Source: an uncultured Clostridium sp.
GTDB taxonomy: Bacteria; Bacillota; Clostridia; Lachnospirales; Lachnospiraceae
NCBI GenBank assembly: GCA_947178475.1
Contig: CAMWYM010000006.1
Location: 1-54,425, forward strand
Reading direction: 5' to 3'
Length of the DNA: 54,425 bases
Shown: piece after piece, positions 27,522-35,956 of the stretch
Layout: each line of letters starts with the position of its first letter
Position numbering within the stretch: the first letter of the stretch is position 1
Translations under genes and position numbers: made by a program
Notes under the pieces: model-generated
The model's input: only the letters and a program-made list of their open reading frames with translations
What the model was told of the DNA's origin: nothing
Databases searched by the model: none

Positions 27522-28592
27522 CTATTCTTCCACTGAATTACATGAAACATGCTGAATAAGGGGTGTATTTGCATCAATCGGAAGAATCTCATATCCTCCG
27601 CTCTTTAATGTATCAATCAGAAGCTGCAATGACTCCACTGTAGTATGCACGCTCTGAAGGTCATGCATCAGGACAATGGAATCCCGATTCTTTTCCACAT
27701 CATTCATTACGTTGTCTACCAGCTGTTCTGGAGATAAACCATTAGTAACAGCATCCCCACTTAAAGAATTCCAGTCATAATAATTAATATTATTCTCGTT
27801 CAGATATGCAATATAATTCTGAATTGGAAGCGGTGCTACGCTGTTAGAGCTTCCACCTGGAAACCGAAAAATCAGCGTTCTAGTACCGGTCACATCATAA
27901 ATCAGATCGCTAAGCTTAGTCAATTCCTCCCCAAAGGACTTCTCCGATGCATAAAAATCCTGATATACATGGGAATAGGAGTGCATGCCAATTGTATGTC
28001 CCTCATCCACAATGCGCCTGTAATAATCATAATAATTCTCATCCCTGCCAATCACAAAAAATGTTGCTTTCACATTATTGGCAGCCAGGATATCCAAAAT
28101 CTGTCCGGTATATATGGAAGGTCCGTCATCAAAGGTAAGATACACCCGCTTCACTGCCTTTGAGGATTCCGCCAAAGCCTCCTGCTGGCTCTCCTCATTG
28201 ACTTTCTCCCCATCTGTTGTAGAACTGTCCTCTACTGCTTCTTCTTTTAATCCATCGTTTTCGTTTGGATTTCCGTTCTTCTCTGCATTTTCAGCTTCTT
28301 CCTTCACGTTAGCGCTGCTGAGAACAGTTCGGGTAGAATCCGCAAAAACGCCATCCACTGAATTTGGATTATCCGCAAGCGCTTCCCGACTGGAGCGGAA
28401 CGTCAAATAATCGCCCCCCTCCTCACTTAACGCATAATCTAATTTTTTCTCTAACTGGTTTATACGGTAAAATAGAAAAGCACTGGTTAAGATCGGCAGA
28501 ATTGTCAAGGTCAGATACCCATATATAATTATTTTTTTGTAGAACTCCACCCGCTTTCTTCTGGCAAGCTCTGCTCTGGTTATTTTTGCCAT
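27522..28592 (-). CDS. Membrane-anchored polysaccharide deacetylase
   Basis: A NodB-type carbohydrate esterase family 4 enzyme, probably acting on peptidoglycan or another surface glycan. It has a basic N-terminus, one membrane segment (about residues 19-40), a Ser/Glu/Asn-rich low-complexity linker to about 150, and the catalytic domain: motif 1 YLTFDDGPS, motif 2 HSYSHVYQDF, motif 3 FRFPGGSSN, motif 4 YYDWNSLSGDA and motif 5 VLMHD. I chose ATG 28592 (MAKITRAEL), which has AGGTGG just upstream; a longer frame starts with TTG at 28616. A bidirectional terminator follows. Sharing the region with a VanRS-like system is not close enough to infer joint control. Confidence 0.94.
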   Translation of the reverse strand: MAKITRAELARRKRVEFYKKIIIYGYLTLTILPILTSAFLFYRINQLEKKLDYALSEEGGDYLTFRSSREALADNPNSVDGVFADSTRTVLSSANVKEEAENAEKNGNPNENDGLKEEAVEDSSTTDGEKVNEESQQEALAESSKAVKRVYLTFDDGPSIYTGQILDILAANNVKATFFVIGRDENYYDYYRRIVDEGHTIGMHSYSHVYQDFYASEKSFGEELTKLSDLIYDVTGTRTLIFRFPGGSSNSVAPLPIQNYIAYLNENNINYYDWNSLSGDAVTNGLSPEQLVDNVMNDVEKNRDSIVLMHDLQSVHTTVESLQLLIDTLKSGGYEILPIDANTPLIQHVSCNSVEE

Positions 28593-28794
28593 GTAACCAC
28601 CTGAATTTCCTTTCAATGTAGCTTTTATCTCTAGTATTTTCCAAAGTTTATTTTCTCATTCATTTTCCCGATACAATCTTTACTTTTTAGTAAATTTTAT
28701 TAAGTTTAGTTATTATAAATAAAGAATTTTTTTTCGTCAAGCCACGATTTTACGCAATGTAGGTCATTTTTTATCCTTTTGAATACAATATATT

Positions 28795-28822
28795 ATAGTC
28801 AAAAAGGATGTGAAAAAAATTG
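28795..28822 (+). promoter_or_regulatory. Inverted repeat covering the ribosome site of the ABC ATPase gene
   Basis: TCCTTTTGA (from about 28776) and TCAAAAAGGA (to about 28809) flank an AT-rich stretch and contain the AAGGA ribosome site used by TTG 28820. It could be a repressor site or a hairpin that hides the ribosome site. Start and transcript origin are not clear enough to decide. Confidence 0.35.
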
Positions 28823-29602
28823 GGAATACCACTGCTAGAATTTTTTGATGTAAATTACACTTATCACACAATATCTTGTGAAACTCTTTCTCTTGAAAAT
28901 GTTTCATTTAAACTAGATAAAAATGAATTTATTTCATTTGTAGGACCCAGTGGCTGTGGCAAGACAACACTGCTGAATCTGGTCGCTGGTCTGCTTCCCG
29001 TTTCCTCAGGCAGAATCGAAGTAAACGGCCGCCCCAAGGATGAAGCTGACATCAATATTGGATATATGCTGCAAAAGGACCATTTGCTGGAATGGCGGAC
29101 TATTTATAAAAACCTGACACTTGGATTAGAAATCCAGAAAAAGGCAGACAGTGCACATTTGGAGATCATCGATAATCTGCTAAAAACCTACGGGTTATGG
29201 GAATTCAGAAACGCTTATCCAAGACAGCTGTCCGGAGGAATGCGGCAGCGCGCCGCTCTAATCCGCACACTGGCCCTATCTCCTGAGATTCTGTTACTGG
29301 ATGAACCCTTTAGTGCCTTGGACTATCAGACCAGGCTAAATGTTTCCGACGACATAGGCTCTATTATAAAGGAAAAGGGAATCAGCACTCTGCTGGTAAC
29401 CCATGATTTGTCAGAAGCCATCTCCATGGCTGACCGCGTAATTGTACTGACAAAGCGCCCCTGTACAGTAAAAGCCGTAATTCCTATTGAGCTGAGTATT
29501 CCGAACCGAACTCCGAAAACAGCCAGAAACGCACCGGAATTTAACAAATATTATAATCAGATATGGGAGGCCGTCCGCGATGAAAACGAAGACAACAGAT
29601 AA
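28820..29602 (+). CDS. ABC transporter ATP-binding protein, nitrate/sulfonate/taurine type
   Basis: A 260-residue ATPase of the SsuB/TauB/ThiZ family. Walker A is GPSGCGKTT (about 42-50), signature LSGGMRQR, Walker B LLLDEP and switch His in VTHDL. The start is TTG 28820, about 10 bases after AAAGGA. It overlaps the permease gene by 23 bases. The substrate cannot be told: members import sulfonates, nitrate, bicarbonate, pyrimidine precursors or riboflavin. The solute-binding protein normally encoded with such pairs is missing nearby. Confidence 0.92.
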   Translation: MGIPLLEFFDVNYTYHTISCETLSLENVSFKLDKNEFISFVGPSGCGKTTLLNLVAGLLPVSSGRIEVNGRPKDEADINIGYMLQKDHLLEWRTIYKNLTLGLEIQKKADSAHLEIIDNLLKTYGLWEFRNAYPRQLSGGMRQRAALIRTLALSPEILLLDEPFSALDYQTRLNVSDDIGSIIKEKGISTLLVTHDLSEAISMADRVIVLTKRPCTVKAVIPIELSIPNRTPKTARNAPEFNKYYNQIWEAVRDENEDNR

Positions 29603-30401
29603 CCAAATACCAGTCTCTGACAAACAAAGAGAATATGTACAAAGGATTAAACGAAACAATATAATGATAAGAATCTATCAAGTGCTTATCTGCATCGGTT
29701 TCCTGATTTTATGGGAATACACAGCCAGACATCACATTATAAATGATTTCATTTTCTGCTCTCCGTCCAAACTGTTTGCCACACTGCTATCCATGCTGAA
29801 GGACGGATCATTACTATTTCATATTGGCATTACTCTCTATGAAACCCTATTGGGCTTCGCTATTGTCATTATGGGCAGCCTGATCATTGCTACCCTATTT
29901 TGGTGGAACAGGACGCTGTCCCGTGTAGCAGAGCCTTATCTGGTGATTTTGAACGCACTGCCAAAATCAGCATTGGCACCGGTTTTAATTGTCTGGCTGG
30001 GAGCCAACAAAACCACTATTATCGTCTGTGCCTGTTCCGTTGCTATTTTTGGCAGCATCCTGAACATATACACCGGCTTTGTCAACGTAGACGCAGATAA
30101 AATCAAACTTATCGAGACATTAAAAGGCTCCCGCTTCCAATGTCTCAAGCTGGTGGTGCTTCCCAGCAATATTCCAAATATTATCAGCATTATGAAGGTA
30201 AATATTGGTCTTTGCCTTGTAGGTGTTGTAATCGGTGAATTCCTAGCCGCAAGAGAAGGTCTGGGTTACCTGATTATCTACGGCTCCCAGACCTTCAAAA
30301 TGAGCAATGTTCTGTTATCCATTCTCATTCTCTGCATTATTGCCATGCTCTTATACATGATCCTGCAGCATATCGAGAAAAAACTATCAGATTATTTCTA
30401 A
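29580..30401 (+). CDS. ABC transporter permease, SsuC/TauC type
   Basis: Membrane subunit partner of the preceding ATPase, 273 residues with about six hydrophobic segments after a charged N-terminus of about 35 residues. The ATPase-contacting loop is LIETLKGSRFQCLKLVVLPSN (KIKLIETLKGSRFQCLKLVV in full form is family-typical), and the segment GEFLAAREGLGYLI is highly conserved in this family. It overlaps the ATPase gene, so the two are translated together. Only ATPase plus permease are present; the binding protein must be elsewhere, or the system works with a distant one. Confidence 0.92.
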   Translation: MKTKTTDNQIPVSDKQREYVQRIKRNNIMIRIYQVLICIGFLILWEYTARHHIINDFIFCSPSKLFATLLSMLKDGSLLFHIGITLYETLLGFAIVIMGSLIIATLFWWNRTLSRVAEPYLVILNALPKSALAPVLIVWLGANKTTIIVCACSVAIFGSILNIYTGFVNVDADKIKLIETLKGSRFQCLKLVVLPSNIPNIISIMKVNIGLCLVGVVIGEFLAAREGLGYLIIYGSQTFKMSNVLLSILILCIIAMLLYMILQHIEKKLSDYF

Positions 30402-30453
30402 AGACAGCCGTATCTTCGGACTCTTTCTCTACTTGGTGTACATTTTCTGACGG

Positions 30454-30645
30454 TCAGCCCTCTATAATATCAATAACCGCTACCGGGCAGGCAGACCGTG
30501 CAGACTCTGCGGAAGCATAATTGGAATCATCAATCATTCCGTTTGCTTCCGCCACACCATCCTCATCAAAGGCAAAAACCTCCGGACAGGTGTTGACACA
30601 CAGACCACAACTGATGCAACCATCTTTGTTCACAACTGCTTTCAT
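30454..30645 (-). CDS. Small ferredoxin with a single 4Fe-4S cluster
   Basis: A 63-residue electron carrier. Cysteines 10, 13 and 16 (CISCGLC) plus Cys53 in SACPV fit coordination of one 4Fe-4S cluster; Cys20 in NTCP is extra and could form or miss a disulfide as in Thermotoga-type ferredoxins. The second cluster motif of clostridial 2[4Fe-4S] ferredoxins is lost. It ends tail-to-tail with the ABC permease gene. It stands alone, so the redox partner is not indicated by context. Confidence 0.93.
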   Translation of the reverse strand: MKAVVNKDGCISCGLCVNTCPEVFAFDEDGVAEANGMIDDSNYASAESARSACPVAVIDIIEG

Positions 30646-30742
30646 GCTTGATTACTTCCTTTCCTTCCTAATATTGTATAGCCCTATTGTGTGTCAAAGG
30701 AAGCTTTCTTATGCAGAAAACATATTCTGATATCTAATTTAA

Positions 30743-31519
30743 TCAATCCTTTCTAACAATTACCACCTGTATCGCTGTTGTATATGTATCGGAAAAATCA
30801 GCTAATTCCTTTCTCTCATCTGTGACACTCATAGCAGCAGCACCCACATCCGCATTTCCTCTGTCCAGTGCAGCAATAATAGAATCAAAAGCAATATTTT
30901 CTACCTCCAGCTTCATGTCCAACTCGTCACAGATTGCTTTCATAATATCCACATCTATACCAATAATATCCTCACCATCCTTGCTTTCATAGGGCGGAAA
31001 CTCTGCATTAGTCGCCATAACCAAAGTCCCATTTGCATAGGAATCCTTATCCTGTCCCTGATAAACACCGGTTTTTTCACCATTATATATCCAACCTTCA
31101 AAAATCTCAGCCAATACACCATTTTCTTTAATGGTCCTCAGTGCCTCGTTTATCTTATCCAGCAGCTCCTGATTTCCCTTCTTTACTGCCAGAGCATACT
31201 CCTCCTCCGCAAAAGCCTCGTCTAATATACGAAGAGAATCATTTTGCTCCTTGAAAACGACCGCCGGACCCTCATCCAGTATTACGGCATCTATTTTTCC
31301 CTCTGCAAGCGCATTGACAGCATCCTCTCCCTTGTTAAACCGAACAACCTCTGCGCCCTCAATGTCCGTGGCATAAGCATCCCCTGTTGTCTCCAGCTGA
31401 ACACCAATCTTCTTTCCTGTCAAATCATCAATAGAAAACACCGTATTCTTCGGTACTTTATTACAGCCTCCCAGTAAAAGTAAACCCAACACTGCAATTC
31501 CTAAATAAATTCTTTTCAT
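30743..31519 (-). CDS. Amino-acid-type ABC transporter substrate-binding lipoprotein
   Basis: A family 3 extracellular solute-binding protein of about 258 residues. The N-terminus KRIYLGIAVLGLLLLGGC is a lipoprotein signal with the lipobox LLGGC. Family features include LTGKKIGVQLETTGD, YALAVKKGN, FPPYESKDGEDIIGIDVD and AAMSVTDERKELADFSDTY. I chose ATG 31519 because the GGAGG site touches the earlier ATG (31525). No permease or ATPase of the polar amino acid family is adjacent, so it is an orphan. It does not belong by family to the SsuBC-type pair at 28820-30401. Confidence 0.93.
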   Translation of the reverse strand: MKRIYLGIAVLGLLLLGGCNKVPKNTVFSIDDLTGKKIGVQLETTGDAYATDIEGAEVVRFNKGEDAVNALAEGKIDAVILDEGPAVVFKEQNDSLRILDEAFAEEEYALAVKKGNQELLDKINEALRTIKENGVLAEIFEGWIYNGEKTGVYQGQDKDSYANGTLVMATNAEFPPYESKDGEDIIGIDVDIMKAICDELDMKLEVENIAFDSIIAALDRGNADVGAAAMSVTDERKELADFSDTYTTAIQVVIVRKD

Positions 31520-31587
31520 AATCATCCTCCATTTTACTTTTTGAAATCTATGACTGACTGTTGTTGACTTAAACCCAGTCTACACAA

Positions 31588-32835
31588 TCAGCATACCACC
31601 TGGTTACGTCCTGCCTTTTTGCCCTTATACAGATTATCATCTGCCGCCTTGATAACCTCCTCATATGGAACATCCTTTTCCATCTCTTTAATTCCAAAGG
31701 TCATGGTAATATGAATTGTCTGTTCCTGATAGGTAAATACCTTTTCCCGGAGATCCAAAAGCAGCTTCTCTGTCTTCTCCTTAGCCTCCTGTATCCCGAG
31801 TCTGTATACCAGCAGAAATTCCTCACCGCCCCACCTCGAGGCAAAGCCACAATCCTTCACACTTTCCTGAAGCATTTCCGAGACTCCTACTAATATATAA
31901 TCTCCACACTCATGCCCATATTGGTCATTAATGGATTTAAACCAGTCGATATCACACATAACAAAGGTAACGTCACAATCCTGCTTTATCAATGCCCGCA
32001 GATGATTGTGACAGCTGCGGCGATTATATAGGGAGGTCAACGCATCTAATTCAATAAGATTTTTTAATGCAGAACTTACCTTATCTGCGTATACTCCTAT
32101 TTCTCCCAATTCATCTGTACGGTTCACCACCCGTTCATCTATCGTTATACTTAAATCTCCATCCGATAGAACATGAAGATACTGCTTAATTAGTCCAATA
32201 TCTCCAATCATCTTTTGTGAAAACCGCTTACTGACAACCAGTGCAACCACTATGGCTACTATGGAAAACGCAAGGAAAACCACCATAATATTACCAATTT
32301 GTTGATAAACCATAGATGCTGGCTTGCCGGCAAATACCATTCCCACAATACTGTCATCATCATTTTTGAGCGGTGTATAGTATCCTATGTAGCTGGACCC
32401 ATTAATATTTAACCGATTGGAAAAATAATTCTCTCCGTTTTCCAGTACCCTTTGTTTTACCTCACTATTTGCCTTCGTCTTAATTGCCGACACACCATAT
32501 TCATTTTCTACGGTAGTCAGAATTCTCGTATCTCCCCAAAAAATAGTAGTATCAATGTTGGCATTGTTCTTAACCTGATAAAGCATTGTAGAATCCGTAA
32601 TATTAATGTCACCCTTTTTTAACATCCCATCCTCATAAGAATAATCACCTCTGACTGACAGGTCAAAACATCCCTTTAACAGATATGTAGTTGTTTCAAC
32701 CTCGTTTCGTACAATATTTGATGCAAAACCATATATTAACACTATTCCAAAGAATAGAATACCTAATCCCAGCAGCAGTATTGGAAGCAATACAATCGTC
32801 TGCATCTTCCGACTGATACTTGTCCTCTTTTTCAA
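31588..32835 (-). CDS. Membrane-bound diguanylate cyclase (GGEEF)
   Basis: Makes the second messenger c-di-GMP from two GTP. Two membrane segments (about residues 9-35 and 185-207) flank an extracellular Cache-like domain of about 150 residues (with GYYTPLKNDDDSIVGMVF). A HAMP-like segment follows, then the GGDEF domain with active site RWGGEEF and the conserved DIDWFKSINDQYGHECGD. The product-inhibition I-site (RxxD, nine residues before GGEEF) is degenerate (KDCG), so feedback inhibition is probably lost. Start TTG 32835 is preceded by AGAGGTGA; the longer frame to 32889 has no ribosome site. No phosphodiesterase is encoded in the window. Confidence 0.94.
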   Translation of the reverse strand: MKKRTSISRKMQTIVLLPILLLGLGILFFGIVLIYGFASNIVRNEVETTTYLLKGCFDLSVRGDYSYEDGMLKKGDINITDSTMLYQVKNNANIDTTIFWGDTRILTTVENEYGVSAIKTKANSEVKQRVLENGENYFSNRLNINGSSYIGYYTPLKNDDDSIVGMVFAGKPASMVYQQIGNIMVVFLAFSIVAIVVALVVSKRFSQKMIGDIGLIKQYLHVLSDGDLSITIDERVVNRTDELGEIGVYADKVSSALKNLIELDALTSLYNRRSCHNHLRALIKQDCDVTFVMCDIDWFKSINDQYGHECGDYILVGVSEMLQESVKDCGFASRWGGEEFLLVYRLGIQEAKEKTEKLLLDLREKVFTYQEQTIHITMTFGIKEMEKDVPYEEVIKAADDNLYKGKKAGRNQVVC

Positions 32836-33023
32836 AAAATCACCTCTCAAATCACATTCAAATTTACTTTCTTCGATAGAATACCACATTTTTATATAAC
32901 TTTCAAATACAACTGTATTGATTTTCCAAATCTATGTGGTTAATGCTGACTTTGCTTTTATGGACAATTTCCGTTAATCGTGTTAAACTGTCCATGATTT
33001 GATCACCACCAAGGAGGCCGACT

Positions 33024-33521
33024 ATGCAATCAATTGAAATATCTGACATTAAACCCTTTATGCAGTTATTGTTCCAGACCCACCAGCTGGACTCCTATGA
33101 GCTTGTGTCCGCTGATATCCGTACGGATATGACCTATTCCATCGATGGACATATTCATGCAGCCTTTTTTTCAGCAGACGAGTTATCTGCCTTGTCCTTG
33201 GAGGATAAACAGTACCTTCCCTGGGCTATGGCTAAAGAAAAAATATTTCATATCATTAAAGGAAAGAAAACTCCTTCTATACTAAAGATAGTCCTGCGCG
33301 TTTCCGCCCCACAGGCAGAGCTGCTGATTAATTCAACTAATTCATCACTTAATCCAAACGATATCGATGGTTTTTTTATTAATATACTGTTTCAGGACAG
33401 AAAATTAAATGTGATTTGTGGTATTTCCTATCAAATTTTCACCATGGATAAAGAATTAGAACTGGAATTTTCAGAAAATATCATCGCAATATTAAAATCA
33501 AATTCCATCGCTTGTCAGTGA
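33024..33521 (+). CDS. Conserved hypothetical protein (DUF5721-like)
   Basis: A 165-residue soluble protein without membrane segment or signal peptide. I think it matches DUF5721, a clostridial family of unknown function, but cannot confirm this. It has mixed alpha/beta character, with conserved-looking parts MQSIEISDIKPFMQLLFQ at the N-terminus and FFINILFQDRKLNVICGISY near 120. A strong AAGGAGG site lies 6 bases before ATG. It stands alone between a divergent diguanylate cyclase gene and htpG. No function assigned. Confidence 0.8.
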   Translation: MQSIEISDIKPFMQLLFQTHQLDSYELVSADIRTDMTYSIDGHIHAAFFSADELSALSLEDKQYLPWAMAKEKIFHIIKGKKTPSILKIVLRVSAPQAELLINSTNSSLNPNDIDGFFINILFQDRKLNVICGISYQIFTMDKELELEFSENIIAILKSNSIACQ

Positions 33522-33661
33522 TTTTTTTCACATTTTTATTACCGATATGTCTTTTTTGTTTCAATTTTCTTTATTTTCAATTTATTTCTTCCCTGACATT
33601 GATTTTCTCGTTCTATAAATAATGTGATTTCCAAAAAAATAAATGTGATTCCGCTCATTTG

Positions 33662-33688
33662 TTAGCACTCCTTTTTAACGAGTGCTAA
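33662..33688. promoter_or_regulatory. CIRCE element (HrcA operator) upstream of htpG
   Basis: Perfect consensus inverted repeat TTAGCACTC-N9-GAGTGCTAA at 33662-33670 and 33680-33688. This is the binding site of the heat-shock repressor HrcA, known mainly from groESL and hrcA-dnaK operons. It ends 7 bases before the -35 hexamer of the htpG promoter. Confidence 0.97.
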
Positions 33689-33695
33689 TTTTTTC

Positions 33696-33724
33696 TTGAC
33701 TTTTGCGATTTCATATACTATCAT
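33696..33724 (+). promoter_or_regulatory. htpG promoter
   Basis: TTGACT (33696-33701) and TATCAT (33719-33724) with a 17-base spacer, about 48 bases before the htpG ATG. The rest of the 240-base gap upstream is AT-rich with nothing else recognised. Confidence 0.75.
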
Positions 33725-33771
33725 ATCTTTATACTCAAATTTAAAACAATCAATTTAAGGAGATGTATATT

Positions 33772-35760
33772 ATGGCAAGAAAGAAAAAAGGAAGTTTATC
33801 CATTGATAGCGAAAATATCTTCCCTATTATTAAGAAATGGTTGTATTCTGACCACGACATTTTTATCCGCGAGGTAGTTTCCAATGCCTGTGATGCAGTG
33901 ACTAAGCTGCGCAAGCTGACCCTAATCGGCGAATACGAAGAGACCGAGGATATGCCCTATCGCATTGATGTAATTACCAGTGCCAAGGATAAGACCATTA
34001 CCTTTATTGACAATGGTATCGGTATGACTGCCGACGAGGTAAATGAATATATCAATCAGATTGCGTTCTCAGGAGCATCTGATTTCCTGGAAAAATATAA
34101 GGACAAGGCAACGGACGACCAGATAATCGGTCACTTTGGTCTCGGTTTCTACTCTACCTTCATGGTGGCTGACAAGGTTACCATTGACACGCTTTCCTAT
34201 CAGGAGAACGCAGAACCGGTATTTTGGGAATGTGATGGCGGAACCGACTACACGATGTCCGGCGGCAGCCGGGATATACACGGTACCGAAATTACACTGT
34301 ATCTTAACGAGGACAGCTATGAATTTGCTAACGAGTATCGTGTGAAGGAGGTTCTGGAAAAATATTGCTCCTTCATGCCGGAAGAAATCTATTATACAAA
34401 CGCTGACGAAGCCAAGGAAACCGATGATGAAGTTGTGGACTCTGATGTTGTTGCAGAGCCTTCAGGCAATCCCGCCGATACGGAGGACAGCCAATCGTCA
34501 GAGGAGGGCGATGAAGCTGATTCCGGCAGCACTGCAGATACTGACGACCAAGAGCCTAAGGAAAAACCAATCAATGATACAAAACCACTCTGGACCAAGC
34601 ATCCAAATGATTGCACGGAAGAGGAATACAAGGAATTTTACCGCAAGGTCTTTTTGGATTTTAAAGAGCCACTGTTTTGGATTCACCTAAATATGGATTA
34701 TCCATTTAACCTGAAGGGTATCCTCTATTTCCCGAAATTTAATACGGAATACGACACCTTAGAAGGAACCATCAAGTTATATAACAATCAGGTATTTATT
34801 GCAGATAATATCAAAGAAGTCATTCCTGAGTTTCTTCTATTGCTAAAAGGTGTGATTGACTGTCCAGACCTTCCGCTGAACGTGTCCCGTAGCGCCCTGC
34901 AAAATGATGGTTTCGTGAAGAAAATATCTGACTATATCACTAAGAAGGTAGCTGACAAGCTGGCTGGTATGTTTAAGACCGAAAGGGAGAGCTATGAGGG
35001 CTACTGGGATGATTTAAGTCCGTTTATCAAGTTTGGCTGCCTAAAGGATGACAAATTTGACGATAAAATGAAAGACTATATTCTTTACAAAGATATCGAT
35101 GGCAAATACCTGACACTTAGCGAATATCTGGAGGCAGGAAAGGAGCAATACGAGAACACTATATTCTACACCGATAATGAACAGGTGCAGTCACAATATA
35201 TTAATATGTTCAGAGAACAGAAAATTAATGCTGTTGTGTTGACACACAACATTGACACACCTTTTATCACTCATCAGGAACAGAAAAATGACGGTGTTAA
35301 ATTCGTACGGATTGATTCCGATATCACCAACACCTTCAAGGAAGATGTATCGGAGGAGGAGTTGAAAGAGACTACGGATAAATTATCCGAAATCTTTAAA
35401 AAGGCATTGGATAATGACAAGCTGACAGTTAAAGTAGAAAAGCTTAAAAATCCTGCTATTTCCTCTATGATTACTCTTGCCGAGGAAACCCGGCGAATGC
35501 AGGATATGATGAAAATGTACAGCATGGGTGGCGCAATGGATCCTTCGATGTTTGGCGGAGACAGCCAGACACTGGTACTAAATGCAAACAACAACCTGGT
35601 ACAATATATTCTGGACAATCCAGAAAGTGAAAACACTGATACTGTATGCCAGCAACTCTACGATCTGGCACTGCTTGCCCACGCTCCGTTAAAGGCAGAA
35701 GCTATGACCAAATTTATTGCACGAAGCAACGAAATTCTGACATTTATGACTAAGGGGTGA
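33772..35760 (+). CDS. htpG: Molecular chaperone HtpG (Hsp90) with acidic linker
   Basis: Bacterial Hsp90, an ATP-driven dimeric chaperone. The N-terminal GHKL ATPase has IREVVSNACDAVTKL, DNGIGMT and the lid/phosphate loop IGHFGLGFYSTFMVADKV; the middle domain has LPLNVSRSALQ with the catalytic Arg. Between the two (about residues 212-276) is a roughly 60-residue Asp/Glu/Ser/Thr-rich stretch absent from E. coli-type HtpG and reminiscent of the charged linker of eukaryotic Hsp90; this explains the length of 662 against a usual 620-640. I chose ATG 33772 because AAGGAG is 9 bases upstream of it and touches the earlier in-frame ATG. It is controlled by a CIRCE element. Confidence 0.97.
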   Translation: MARKKKGSLSIDSENIFPIIKKWLYSDHDIFIREVVSNACDAVTKLRKLTLIGEYEETEDMPYRIDVITSAKDKTITFIDNGIGMTADEVNEYINQIAFSGASDFLEKYKDKATDDQIIGHFGLGFYSTFMVADKVTIDTLSYQENAEPVFWECDGGTDYTMSGGSRDIHGTEITLYLNEDSYEFANEYRVKEVLEKYCSFMPEEIYYTNADEAKETDDEVVDSDVVAEPSGNPADTEDSQSSEEGDEADSGSTADTDDQEPKEKPINDTKPLWTKHPNDCTEEEYKEFYRKVFLDFKEPLFWIHLNMDYPFNLKGILYFPKFNTEYDTLEGTIKLYNNQVFIADNIKEVIPEFLLLLKGVIDCPDLPLNVSRSALQNDGFVKKISDYITKKVADKLAGMFKTERESYEGYWDDLSPFIKFGCLKDDKFDDKMKDYILYKDIDGKYLTLSEYLEAGKEQYENTIFYTDNEQVQSQYINMFREQKINAVVLTHNIDTPFITHQEQKNDGVKFVRIDSDITNTFKEDVSEEELKETTDKLSEIFKKALDNDKLTVKVEKLKNPAISSMITLAEETRRMQDMMKMYSMGGAMDPSMFGGDSQTLVLNANNNLVQYILDNPESENTDTVCQQLYDLALLAHAPLKAEAMTKFIARSNEILTFMTKG

Positions 35761-35797
35761 GAAACAGCCCCCTGGCTTCCCTTTCCTTTTACAATTC

Positions 35798-35842
35798 AAA
35801 AGCGGTTCTCTCATTCCCATAAGAAATGAGAGAACCGCTTTT
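35798..35842. terminator. Bidirectional terminator between htpG and the aminopeptidase gene
   Basis: A perfect 18-base-pair stem (35798-35815 with 35825-35842, core AGCGGTTCTCTCATT) with a 9-base loop and A/U-runs on both sides. It can end htpG from the left and the M18 aminopeptidase gene from the right. Confidence 0.93.
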
Positions 35843-35896
35843 TCACTGCAGATAACGATACCCATCAAAATATGTTACTGTATCACTTTAACCTTT

Positions 35897-35950
35897 GTCA
35901 CCAACCGAAGCAAAGCGGAGGTTGATGACCTGCGCGAGCCTCAGCGAGCT
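35897..35950 (+). repeat. Structured intergenic repeat, copy A
   Basis: A 54-base GC-richer element just past the stop of the aminopeptidase gene. It contains a stem GTCACCAACC / GGTTGATGAC and then GCGCGAGCCTCAGCGAGC. It matches the reverse complement of 37496-37548 with about four substitutions and one single-base gap. Base composition differs clearly from the AT-rich surroundings. Confidence 0.85.
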
Positions 35951-35956
35951 ACATTA

